Positions 26,002-33,483 of a DNA stretch of 33,761 nucleotides are shown piece by piece. Position 1 is the first letter of the stretch; every line of letters starts with the position of its first letter. The DNA is taken from contig NZ_JAALGE010000034.1 in assembly GCF_011057645.1 (NCBI RefSeq), forward strand, positions 1 to 33,761. Reading direction: 5' to 3'. A program made the translations under genes and the position numbers. Below the pieces are notes generated by a model that was not told where the DNA came from, made no database searches, and worked only from the letters and a program-made list of their open reading frames with translations. Source of the DNA: Marisediminicola senii (GTDB taxonomy: Bacteria > Actinomycetota > Actinomycetes > Actinomycetales > Microbacteriaceae).

Positions 26002-26709
26002 TCAGGGCCAGAGTCGTTCGCGCACCCAATCGGTGCCCGCTGCGGTGTCCGCTTCGGTGCCAGCTTCGGTGCCAGCTGCGCCGCCCGCTCGTCGGTAGCG
26101 CAGCCGCGACTCCTCGTGCCCATCGGCGGCCTGCCAGAACTCGACGGTCTCCGGCTCGACCACGAATGCCGCCCAGCTCTCCGGCACGAAATCGGGTGTC
26201 AGGGCGAGCAGGTGGCGGGCGGCATCCATTCTTGATTGCACTGTCCCTGCATCGGGAAGGGGCTCGCTCTGGTCGCCGGCCATTGCGCGCGCCCTGGCCG
26301 TGGGATGCCGCGCCAGAAAGTCGCGCTCACTGACCGCGCGTGGGCCCTCTCGCACGGTGCCGACGACGCGCACCTGCCTGCCGTGCTCTGGCCAATAGAA
26401 AGTGAGCGCCGCACGCGGGTTGGCCGTGAGGTCGGCACCCTTCTGCGCCGTCGTCAGGCTCGCGAACCAGAACCCCTCTGCGGTGAGGTCCTTGAGCAGC
26501 AGTGTGCGGGCAGACGGGGCGCCGTCTGCGGTCGCAGTCGAGAGGGTCATGGCGGTGGGCTGCGACACATCATTCGTAATCGCGGTCTCGAGCCACTGCT
26601 CGAAGAGCTCGCGGGGGTCGGATGCCGCGGCCTCCGTGTCGAACGGTGCGAGCTCGTTCACCGGCGGACGGATCGCGCGCAACCGGTCGCGCATGCTCGG
26701 GTTCGTCAT
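26002..26709 (-). CDS. pdxH: Pyridoxamine/pyridoxine 5'-phosphate oxidase
   Basis: FMN enzyme that makes pyridoxal phosphate, the cofactor of LysA and ThrC encoded nearby. It is 235 residues. Motifs are PTAMTLSTATADGAPSARTLLLKD, FWFASLTTAQKGADLTANPRAALTFYWPEHGRQVRVVGTV, and the C-terminal SRLRYRR...WVRERLWP. The final RLAP of the family is RLWP. Between the last two strands is an insert GTEAGTEADTAAGT encoded by 12-bp repeats. The ATG at 26709 (MTNPSMRDRLRAIR) fits the family; TACGCT six bases upstream suggests a leaderless mRNA. Confidence 0.94.
   Translation of the reverse strand: MTNPSMRDRLRAIRPPVNELAPFDTEAAASDPRELFEQWLETAITNDVSQPTAMTLSTATADGAPSARTLLLKDLTAEGFWFASLTTAQKGADLTANPRAALTFYWPEHGRQVRVVGTVREGPRAVSERDFLARHPTARARAMAGDQSEPLPDAGTVQSRMDAARHLLALTPDFVPESWAAFVVEPETVEFWQAADGHEESRLRYRRAGGAAGTEAGTEADTAAGTDWVRERLWP
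26031..26078 (-). repeat. 12-bp repeats in pdxH
   Basis: Four consecutive 12-bp units, beginning CGGTGCC on the plus strand, encode a four-residue motif of the type [G/D]T[E/A]A. The two central units differ from their neighbours at only one or two positions. They enlarge a surface loop shortly before the C-terminal ERLWP strand. Confidence 0.85.
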
Positions 26710-26715
26710 CGCGCC

Positions 26716-26721
26716 AGCGTA
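26716..26721 (-). promoter_or_regulatory. -10 box of pdxH, leaderless start
   Basis: TACGCT (TANNNT type) on the minus strand with six bases to the pdxH ATG and no ribosome site between. The spacing fits transcription beginning at the A of ATG. Confidence 0.4.
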
Positions 26722-26744
26722 TGCCGCGGGGGTTCGCGACGACG

Positions 26745-26795
26745 GCCGGGCACTCGCGGTCGCCGGACACTCCTGGTAGCCGGGCACTCACGGTC
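26745..26795. repeat. Three 17-bp tandem repeats between pdxH and tRNA-Arg
   Basis: Units at 26745-26761, 26762-26778 and 26779-26795 share GCCGG-CACTC; the first and third match at 16 of 17 positions, the second at 13. They fill much of the 134-bp gap upstream of pdxH and of the tRNA gene and are non-coding. A minisatellite or a row of protein-binding sites is possible. Confidence 0.8.
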
Positions 26796-26843
26796 GCCGT
26801 GCGCCGCCGTCCCCCGGCACACTGATAGCCTGAGATCACCCTG

Positions 26844-26915
26844 GCCCCCATAGCTCAGGGGATAGAGCACTGCCCTCCGGAGGCAGGGGCGGAGGTTCGA
26901 ATCCTCCTGGGGGCA
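26844..26915 (+). tRNA. tRNA-Arg (CCG anticodon)
   Basis: A full cloverleaf can be drawn. The acceptor stem is GCCCCCA/TGGGGGC, the D-stem GCTC/GAGC and the anticodon stem CTGCC/GGCAG. The seven-base anticodon loop is CTCCGGA, giving anticodon CCG at 26877-26879 with U33 before it. The T-stem is GGAGG/CCTCC with loop TTCGAAT. It reads the Arg codon CGG. The 3' CCA is not encoded (discriminator A then CAC). TAGCCT at 26826-26831 is a possible -10. No integrase or att-like duplication of the 3' end is seen downstream. Confidence 0.96.
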
Positions 26916-26971
26916 CACTTGTCGCGTCACCCACTGATGCGGGATTACCGCTGGTCCTCGCCTCTGATCCA

Positions 26972-27709
26972 TCAGCCGCGGAAGACGACGACCTCTCGAT
27001 CGTTCCTGTCGTAGACGAATTGCAGCGGAGTACCCACGGGGTAGGCGTCTCGGAGTGCTTCTGGGGACTCGTCGGGCACTGTGAAGGTGACGGCAGCTGG
27101 AAACACTCCCGCCGCGCACGCCCTCAGAAACAGTTCACCGGAGTAGTAGTAGCCCCCGTCTGAGGTATCCAACAGTTCTGGTTGGTAGATAGTCATGCAC
27201 TCGTCGTCCGACCCAACTCCGCTCGGTGCTTCGACGACGGTACGGAGCCCATAGAAAGGTTCGTAGGCGAGCACGCCTCGTCCTTCGAGGCTGAGGTCCG
27301 CAGGCGTGTCGAACTGGGAGTCCGCGGACGAGCGCGCCACCTGAGAAGCGCCGACTTGGAGCGGATCGGTCTGCACCCGCTGCACGAGCACCAGCGAAAC
27401 GATTGCCGCGGCCACCAATACAACCGCGGCGAAGGCAATCATGACCGTCGCGCGACGAGACCGAAGCGCGACGAGTGGGTTTGACTGCAGGCGAGCAGGG
27501 GGATGCTGCGCGCGGCGCTCAGGGGCAGCCCGTTGCATCTGGCTGGATTCACCGCCGGGCGCAGTAACGACCGCCGACTCCGGCGTGGACCCGCCACCCT
27601 CGAGTTGGCGCAGGCGTCGGAGTGCGTCGGGATCCAGGTGAATGTCCGCGGCAGGCCCGTATGCCCGGTGTCGCAGCACCCGAAGCTCGTCACCCGCGTT
27701 ATCTGTCAC
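26972..27709 (-). CDS. Single-pass membrane protein of unknown function
   Basis: 245 residues. A cytosolic N-terminus begins with ELRVLRHRAYGPAADIHLDPDALRRLRQLE, a module I recall from many actinobacterial hypothetical proteins. A Pro/Ala/Arg-rich linker follows, then one membrane helix at about 88-110 (VMIAFAAVVLVAAAIVSLVLV) and an external domain with two Cys (DDECMTI and LRACAAG). No catalytic motif is recognised. The start is GTG at 27709 with AAGGTGGG upstream. It is divergent from the SRPBCC gene with a 158-bp gap. Confidence 0.75.
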   Translation of the reverse strand: MTDNAGDELRVLRHRAYGPAADIHLDPDALRRLRQLEGGGSTPESAVVTAPGGESSQMQRAAPERRAQHPPARLQSNPLVALRSRRATVMIAFAAVVLVAAAIVSLVLVQRVQTDPLQVGASQVARSSADSQFDTPADLSLEGRGVLAYEPFYGLRTVVEAPSGVGSDDECMTIYQPELLDTSDGGYYYSGELFLRACAAGVFPAAVTFTVPDESPEALRDAYPVGTPLQFVYDRNDREVVVFRG

Positions 27710-27856
27710 TGTCTGATCCCACCTTCTACTTCTGCTTCAACGACATCATGGGCCTGCGTGCCGACAATGTGCTTCCTGCCTTCGACGCCACCCCCGGCTG
27801 CCGCTCGCTCCCCGGGGTTCCGAATGTGGTCTTGCCTGGACCGTGCGGCCCGGTTC

Positions 27857-27862
27857 TACAAT
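27857..27862 (+). promoter_or_regulatory. -10 box of the SRPBCC gene, leaderless start
   Basis: TACAAT, a near-consensus -10, lies five bases before the ATG of the SRPBCC gene. TTGCCT lies 19 bases upstream as a weak -35. No ribosome site is possible in the five bases, so the transcript is probably leaderless. Confidence 0.5.
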
Positions 27863-27867
27863 CGCGC

Positions 27868-28308
27868 ATGGAGAATCTTCGATTCAGCGTCGATGTCGAC
27901 GCCTCAGCGCAGCACGTGTGGAACACCATGCTGAACCTCGACACCTACCGGGAATGGACGGGCGCCTTTCACGAGGGATCCACCTACGAGGGATGCTGGA
28001 ACGAGGGCGACGAGATCCGCTTCGTCGGTCCCAATGACGACGGTACGCAGAGTGGTCTCTTCGGAACGATCGTCGAGAGCCGGCCGCACGAGTTCGTATC
28101 GGTCCGCTATCTCGGCGATATCGAGAAGGATGTCGAGAACCGTGACGGGTCTGCCGTTGGAATGCACGAAAGCTATTCGTTCACCGAGGCTGGCGGGGTG
28201 ACCACGCTGGTCGTCGACCTCGAGGTGCCCGATGAATGGGCCGACGACATGCGCGGCATGTGGCCGGACGCCGTCGCCGCGATCAAACGGCTGGCAGAGC
28301 AAATCTAG
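27868..28308 (+). CDS. SRPBCC (START-like/AHSA1) family protein
   Basis: 146 residues with the pattern of the helix-grip fold: FSVDVDASAQHVWNTMLNLDTYREWTGAF at the N-terminus, a central strand GDEIRFVGPNDD, SRPHEFVSVRYLG, and a C-terminal long helix (WPDAVAAIKRLAEQI). Such proteins bind hydrophobic ligands or act as co-chaperones; none can be assigned here. The open frame extends upstream to 27622 through the intergenic region, but the extension has no family similarity and the TACAAT box precedes this ATG. Confidence 0.82.
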   Translation: MENLRFSVDVDASAQHVWNTMLNLDTYREWTGAFHEGSTYEGCWNEGDEIRFVGPNDDGTQSGLFGTIVESRPHEFVSVRYLGDIEKDVENRDGSAVGMHESYSFTEAGGVTTLVVDLEVPDEWADDMRGMWPDAVAAIKRLAEQI

Positions 28309-28382
28309 GCGGTCGGTTCGAGGGGACGGGTGCCGCGTGGGAGTGCGGCTCGGGTTGCCATCGTGGTGCTCAGCTGGGCGGT

Positions 28383-29630
28383 TCAGGCTGGGCGACCGAG
28401 GTACTGCCAGAGTTCCTTTTCGACGAATGTGGCCAGTTCCTGGAGGACATCGACATTGATGTCGTCGGCCCTGCGTCGAGGGTGATCGTCGAGAACGCAG
28501 AGAGCTCCGATGAGCTCTCCCGAGGGTGCCTGGATGGGGAATCCGGCGTAGAACCGGATGCGCGGCCCGTCGGTCACCAGTGGGTTGTGGCGGAAGCGGT
28601 CGTCGTCGTGGGTGTCGCGCACGATCATGGCTTCGCCGCTTTCCACCACGAAATGGCAGAACGATTGAGCCCTGGGTAGCTCGGCGAGGTTCATTCCTAC
28701 TTCAGCGAGATGCATTTGCATCTCGCTTTTCAACACCGTGATCAGGGCCCCGTCGGCGTTGAAAGCCTGCCGCGCCAACGAGACGATGTGATTCAGCCTT
28801 TCGTCGGTTCCGTAACCCGGCAGGCGCAGTTCATCGACTGCTTTCTCACGCGCAGTCTCCTCCGAGGGTGTCGCCACGCGTCCCCCTCTGCGCCGGTCCC
28901 CGTTGAGACGCTGCTGGGATTCGAGCAGAGGCGCCAATACGTCGGCGATCTGGTCTGCCCAATGCGCGTACTGGGTAGGAGCCCGATAACGTTCCTCGGA
29001 ATCGTCAGTTGGCGGGAGTACGGTCAGCGGAACGAAGGTGGCACTCCCGGTGACGCCACACAACTGCTCGGTTTCTCGATTCAGTACGTCGGCATGCGCG
29101 TCTGCGATGGCGCCGGTCACGCTGTCGAACACGGGAATTGACCGGATCGGCTGTACTCCCGTAACGACGATCTTCACCTCGTGCGGGGCAGACCGGCCGA
29201 CCTTCTCGATGAGTTCGGTCACGTCATCCCGCCACCGTTGCACCGGCGTGAGCCGGGTTGAATCATTCACACCCAGAATGATGACGACGGCGTCGTAGCG
29301 GCTCAGGTTGAAACCATCGAGTGCCTGCGCGGCATTGCCAGCGCACATCTCGGGGTTCGCGATCAGGCGAATATCGCTGCCGCGACCGGTCCTGGCAGTC
29401 AGGGCACGTGCGAGCGATCCTGGCAGGGCCAAATCGTGGGTAGTCACACCCCACCCCGCGGCGGGACCCGCCCCGAGGATCACAATCCGGTCGCTGTCGA
29501 AGCCACCGACATGCCCGACAGGCGCGTCCACCGGGCGCGGGATCGATGACATCCGCTGGTCCGCAGCGGTCAGCCGCCAGGATATGACCGGCGCCACAAG
29601 ATCGGTCCACCGCAATCGTGTCAGCCGCAT
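28383..29630 (-). CDS. SGNH-like domain fused to GAF sensor domain
   Basis: 415 residues. About 45-235 follow the SGNH hydrolase layout, but block I, normally GDSxxxG, reads GAGPAAGWG (53-61), so the nucleophile Ser and the Asp before it are missing. Block III GVND (120-123) keeps the oxyanion Asn, and block V has His223 but Gln220 where Asp is expected. The domain is therefore probably not a hydrolase. About 265-405 are a GAF domain (SFCHFVVESGEAMIVRD, NPLV, IRFYAGFPIQAPSG, GALCVLDDHPR). The ATG at 29630 overlaps the upstream LOV-GGDEF-EAL gene by 10 bp, so the two are co-translated. A start at Met27 would still keep the domain. Confidence 0.82.
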   Translation of the reverse strand: MRLTRLRWTDLVAPVISWRLTAADQRMSSIPRPVDAPVGHVGGFDSDRIVILGAGPAAGWGVTTHDLALPGSLARALTARTGRGSDIRLIANPEMCAGNAAQALDGFNLSRYDAVVIILGVNDSTRLTPVQRWRDDVTELIEKVGRSAPHEVKIVVTGVQPIRSIPVFDSVTGAIADAHADVLNRETEQLCGVTGSATFVPLTVLPPTDDSEERYRAPTQYAHWADQIADVLAPLLESQQRLNGDRRRGGRVATPSEETAREKAVDELRLPGYGTDERLNHIVSLARQAFNADGALITVLKSEMQMHLAEVGMNLAELPRAQSFCHFVVESGEAMIVRDTHDDDRFRHNPLVTDGPRIRFYAGFPIQAPSGELIGALCVLDDHPRRRADDINVDVLQELATFVEKELWQYLGRPA

Positions 29631-31855
29631 CGCGGGCCCCTGTCATGTTCGTTCAGCCAGGCAAGTAGATCGCGATGCTCCATGGGAGGCGCTATCTGGT
29701 ACCCCTGGACGCGGTCACTGCCGAGCTGGCGAATCGTGTGTAGCTGGTCGGTGGTCTCGATGCCCTCGGTGATCACGGTGACGCCTACGGCGTGTGCGAG
29801 GTTGACAATGCCCTGGATGAGAGCTTCACCCGTCGGGCCGCCATTGCGAATGAACGACTGGTCGATCTTCAATTCGGTGAGGGGGAGGTCGTAGAGCTGC
29901 AAGACGGAGGTGTTACCCGCACCGAAGTCGTCGAGCGATACGCCCATCCCCATCCTTCGCAGCTCCAGTAAGCGCGTGATGATGTGACGCATGTCGGTGA
30001 TCGATAACGATTCGGTCATCTCGATCGTCACCTTCTCGGCGGCGAGGTCGCTGGCGTCGAGGATCGTCGTTACCGTGTCGAGGAAATCGTGCTGCATGAG
30101 TTGTATCACCGAGACGTTGACGGCGACGTTTACGGGTGTGCCTGCAGCGACGGCAGCAGCTCCCAGGGCGAGAGCCTGCCGCAGCATCTCGGCCCCGATT
30201 TCGTGAATGACGCCGTTCTTCTCCGCGAGCGGGATGAACTCGGCGGGAGATACGTCGCCGAGCTGGGGATGATGCCATCGAGCGAGCGCTTCGACGTCGC
30301 CAACCGAGTTGCTGGCGAGGGTCAGTTGGGGTTGGAAGTACGCCATCAGCTCTTCTCGGATGACCGCTCCACGCAACGCCGCATCGATGCTCAGCTCGCG
30401 GGGTTGTGACGCTTGATCGGGACTGCCTGACCTCGCGGCTTTGTCCCTGTACATCGCACCGTCCGCCGCCGCCGTGAGTACCCGTGCTTTTCTGTTGAGG
30501 GAAAGTCCCGGGTCGAGGATGTCGCTGGTGGCGGACCCGATGGACACGGACACGAAGAGCTCCTGGCCGCTGATGTGCAGGGGTTTCCGCAGATGTTCGC
30601 GAATGCGCGTGGCAACCTGATCGGCGAGGTCTGCGACGTGAACCCGCGAGAGCACTATGACGAATTCGTCGCCGCCGACGCGCGCGACGAAATCGCAATC
30701 CCGAATAGAGCCTTGTAGGGCCGAGGCGACGTACCGGAGAACGTCGTCGCCGGCGTGATGCCCGAGAGTGTCGTTCGCGCGCTTGAAGCGATCGATGTCC
30801 AGGTACAGAACTGCCACACCTTCGAATGAGGTTGCGGCCGCTTCGAGCTTCTCATGCAGCACCATCTCGAACAGTGCCCGATCTGGAAGCCCGGTCAGAG
30901 TGTCGTGGGTGCCGTTCCATACCGCCTGCTCCAAGAGGGCCGCGTTGTCCAGTGCGACGGCCGCGAGATGGCCCAGACCGGTAAACCGCTCTTCGAACGG
31001 GCTCTCCAGATGCATAGTCGCCGAAGTCTCCCAGAACGCGAGAAGGATGCCACGGAACTCCCCTCGCGAGGAGATCGGAACGGCTGCCACATCGACGCAA
31101 CCAAACTGCTTCAACAGCTGCCGCCTGGCTGACGACGGTGCCGCGGAGAACATCGTGGGATGCCCGGATTCGACGAGGGCCGAGACTTGGGGAAGGGCCC
31201 CGGACACGAGGTCGAAATCAGCGGCTGGGGATGGGAGGTGAGCGGGCCACCCTGCCTGGGCAGTGACAGAGAACTGCTCCGATGCCGCGTCCCACAGGGC
31301 TATGGCGGACCGGTCAGCTCCGCACGTAGTTCGAATCGCGTCGGCGATGGCGTTGGTGGCGTCGCTTCGTTCCGAGTAATTGCCCAGCAGCCGGGCGACA
31401 TCGAGCAGGAGCTGCGCCGTCTCCGCCTCTTTTTGCGCGTTCTCGAGCTGGATTCGGAGACTTTCACGAAGCGCCACTAGCTCGGAACTGTCGCGCTGCA
31501 CGCTGATGAAATGGGTGGTCGCGCCGTTCGAACCGAAGATCGGAGTAATGGTGAGGTCGTTCCAGAACGCCTCACCGTTCTTGCGGTAGTTGAGGACGAG
31601 GCCCCGGAATGTTTCCTGGCTGGCGATGCACCTGTTCATCTCGGCTATGGCACTGGGGTTTGTTTCCTGTCCCTGGAGGAAACGACAATTCCGTCCCAGC
31701 ATCTCGGCCTGACGGAATCCCGTGACAATCTCGACAGCCTCGTTCGCGAAAATGATGTTCTGCGCCGCGTCAGTCAGAATCATGCCCTCAGAGCTCCGAG
31801 CGAGCGCAGCCGCGAGGACCTCGTCCGACACGCACCCCGCTCGTGAAGTAACCAT
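29621..31855 (-). CDS. LOV-GAF-GGDEF-EAL cyclic-di-GMP protein (probable blue-light sensor)
   Basis: 744 residues. About 10-125 are a PAS domain of LOV type: GRNCRFLQ at 54-61 with the photoactive Cys57, flavin-contacting Asn89 (NYRK) and Asn99 (FWND), and Gln120 (ISVQRD). About 150-310 are a GAF domain. About 312-480 are a GGDEF diguanylate cyclase with intact GGDEF near 394-398 and an inhibitory RxxD site (RDCD) five residues before it. About 490-740 are an EAL phosphodiesterase with EALARW, VNVSV, IEMTES, DDFGAGNTS, LKIDQSF and TEGIE all present. Both enzyme domains look competent to make and degrade c-di-GMP. The ATG at 31855 has GGAG four bases upstream; a longer frame to 32017 is not family-like. 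Confidence 0.92.
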   Translation of the reverse strand: MVTSRAGCVSDEVLAAALARSSEGMILTDAAQNIIFANEAVEIVTGFRQAEMLGRNCRFLQGQETNPSAIAEMNRCIASQETFRGLVLNYRKNGEAFWNDLTITPIFGSNGATTHFISVQRDSSELVALRESLRIQLENAQKEAETAQLLLDVARLLGNYSERSDATNAIADAIRTTCGADRSAIALWDAASEQFSVTAQAGWPAHLPSPAADFDLVSGALPQVSALVESGHPTMFSAAPSSARRQLLKQFGCVDVAAVPISSRGEFRGILLAFWETSATMHLESPFEERFTGLGHLAAVALDNAALLEQAVWNGTHDTLTGLPDRALFEMVLHEKLEAAATSFEGVAVLYLDIDRFKRANDTLGHHAGDDVLRYVASALQGSIRDCDFVARVGGDEFVIVLSRVHVADLADQVATRIREHLRKPLHISGQELFVSVSIGSATSDILDPGLSLNRKARVLTAAADGAMYRDKAARSGSPDQASQPRELSIDAALRGAVIREELMAYFQPQLTLASNSVGDVEALARWHHPQLGDVSPAEFIPLAEKNGVIHEIGAEMLRQALALGAAAVAAGTPVNVAVNVSVIQLMQHDFLDTVTTILDASDLAAEKVTIEMTESLSITDMRHIITRLLELRRMGMGVSLDDFGAGNTSVLQLYDLPLTELKIDQSFIRNGGPTGEALIQGIVNLAHAVGVTVITEGIETTDQLHTIRQLGSDRVQGYQIAPPMEHRDLLAWLNEHDRGPRCG

Positions 31856-32040
31856 TTGGCTCCACCCACTCCGCTCCCCCACCACCCACGGAGGACACTG
31901 GCTGTATCGTACGCCTGGCATTGAGCCCGCCTGACACGGTCGGTGCCAACCCACCCCGATCGCTATCGGCGCGTCTGTGGCATGTTGCCGAAACTGGCGA
32001 TGACAATGCAGCTCCACGCGACGGACCTACCCCAGTGGCG

Positions 32041-32064
32041 GCCCATGGGTAGGCCCATGGGTAA
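32041..32064. repeat. Two 12-bp units with CCCATGGG palindromes
   Basis: GCCCATGGGTAG is followed directly by GCCCATGGGTAA, each with a perfect CCCATGGG palindrome spaced 12 bp apart. They lie in the 223-bp gap between the HNH gene stop and the LOV-GGDEF-EAL start. The first half also pairs with CCTACCC at 32026-32032 (7-bp stem). They could be a regulator-binding site or an RNA end structure of the HNH gene. The rest of the gap shows a possible -10 (TACGAT, near 31908) without a -35. Confidence 0.6.
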
Positions 32065-32078
32065 GCGCTGAGCTTCGT

Positions 32079-33483
32079 CTAGAAGGGTGGTGGGTCGTCG
32101 AGCCATTCGGTCTGCGCCTTCGCCCCGCGACTGGCCCCGCCGCCGCCGGATGGGTTCTGTAGTGGCCCTGCTTTGCCGCCGATCGGGTGCACGGCTGCGG
32201 TCGAATACTCACGCCCGAGTGGGCTGGTCCAGGTGAGGGTGCCTGACCCGTCCTGGGCTTGGGTGACTGCCCATCCGGCGTCCTTCACCCGGTGATGCGA
32301 CCGGCACAGGTGCGCCAGGTTCTCGTGCGTGGTCATACCGGTTCCGGCCCACGGAACGGTGTGGTCGATGTCGCAGAACTTCGCCTTGCGGGTGCAGCCG
32401 ATGAACCGACATGTTTGGTCCCGGTACCTGAGGTATCGCTTCAGGGCGGTGGGGACTTCGTAGCGGTCCTTGCCGAAGGACAGCGTCACCCCGGTTTCGG
32501 GGTGGGTGAGGATGCGGGTGAACCCGGTCGCGTTCCCCGCCAACTCACGCGCCGTCTCCGCATCGATAGGGATACCGCCTTCCAGCATCCCCGGGGTCGC
32601 CGCCCTGTCCCATCACGGACAGGGCGGGAACGACGAGGGATACCTCCGCGCGGATACCGCGGTGCACCGTCGGGATGCGCAGCCCGGACTCGGTGCCGGA
32701 TTCGTCGGCGGGGATGATCGCGCCGGGATCGGTGAGGATGTCCGCGAACGCATCCGCCCGCAGCTGCCGGAGGGTGCGGTCTTCTCCTTCGCCCTGCAAC
32801 GACCGGGCGGCAGCGGTCAGCCGGTTGTCGATCGCGACGATCTGCGTGTTCGGCAGGTAGGCGGTTAGCCATCCCATCCCGTTGCCCCCGGGTTCCACCC
32901 ACACTTCCCGATTCGATCGCGCTTCGGTGTGGCGTTGTTCCATATCGGCGGCCTGGACCAGTTCCTTGATCTGTTCCGCCTTCCGTGTGAACAGCCCCAC
33001 CGTCAAGGTCTCCGCATACTCCAACACCTGCTCCTCGAACTGACGTACCTGCTCGGGGGTGAGCCCTGCGGTGAGATCGGCGATGATGGAGGCGTGCCGT
33101 TCCGAGAACCGGCCAACCCCCAACCGCCACAACGTCTCCGGCAGGTCATCGATCAGGGTGCGGGAACGCACCAGCAAAGCTTCTGCCGCATTTTCCGGGA
33201 TACACAACGCGGCGGCGAGTTCCGCCCGCAACGCCCGACCGAACAGGCCCGAGGTGTCCGTCCGCCCCGCAGTACAGTCTTCGCGGTGCCGACGGAACTG
33301 GTCCACCCTCGCGAACTCGAACGCGGCCTGCTGCGCCCGCTCCCGACGGGACTGCACCAACCCCTCCAACAACACATCAGCGTCGAGCACGTTCACCTCG
33401 TCGGGGCCGAGCTCCGCGTTCCAATCGACCTGCTCCTCGGGCGTCATCGACGCCAGATCCGGCATGAAATCGGGGTACTTCAT
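32079..33483 (-). pseudogene. DUF222/HNH endonuclease domain gene broken by one frameshift
   Basis: The 5' part (33483 to about 32593) encodes the helical DUF222 domain (LLEGLVQSRRERAQQAAFEFARVDQF... GLTPEQVRQFEEQVLEYAETL). The 3' part (about 32592-32079), in another frame, encodes AETARELAG, RYRDQTCRFIGCTRKAKFCDIDHTVPW and NLAHLCRSHHRVK, a complete HNH nuclease motif with its Cys and His ligands. The frames join if one base is removed from CCCCGGGG at 32589-32596, giving DPGMLEGGIPID, the normal family junction. Such genes are numerous in actinobacterial genomes, often linked to mobile DNA. The break may be real or a sequencing indel. The ATG at 33483 or a GTG five codons earlier may be the start. 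Confidence 0.85.
32600..32627. repeat. 11-bp perfect inverted repeat beside the frameshift
   Basis: CCGCCCTGTCC and GGACAGGGCGG pair perfectly around the 6-base loop CATCAC, within the coding sequence for VPALSVMGQGG. It ends three bases from the CCCCGGGG where the reading frame breaks. Such a stable GC hairpin next to a homopolymer pair invites polymerase slippage or base-calling errors. On the mRNA it lies upstream, not downstream, of the shift site. Confidence 0.85.

Noticed and set aside
26844-27000. tRNA-Arg as integration site of a mobile element
   Set aside because: No integrase gene and no repeat of the tRNA 3' end was seen in the window.
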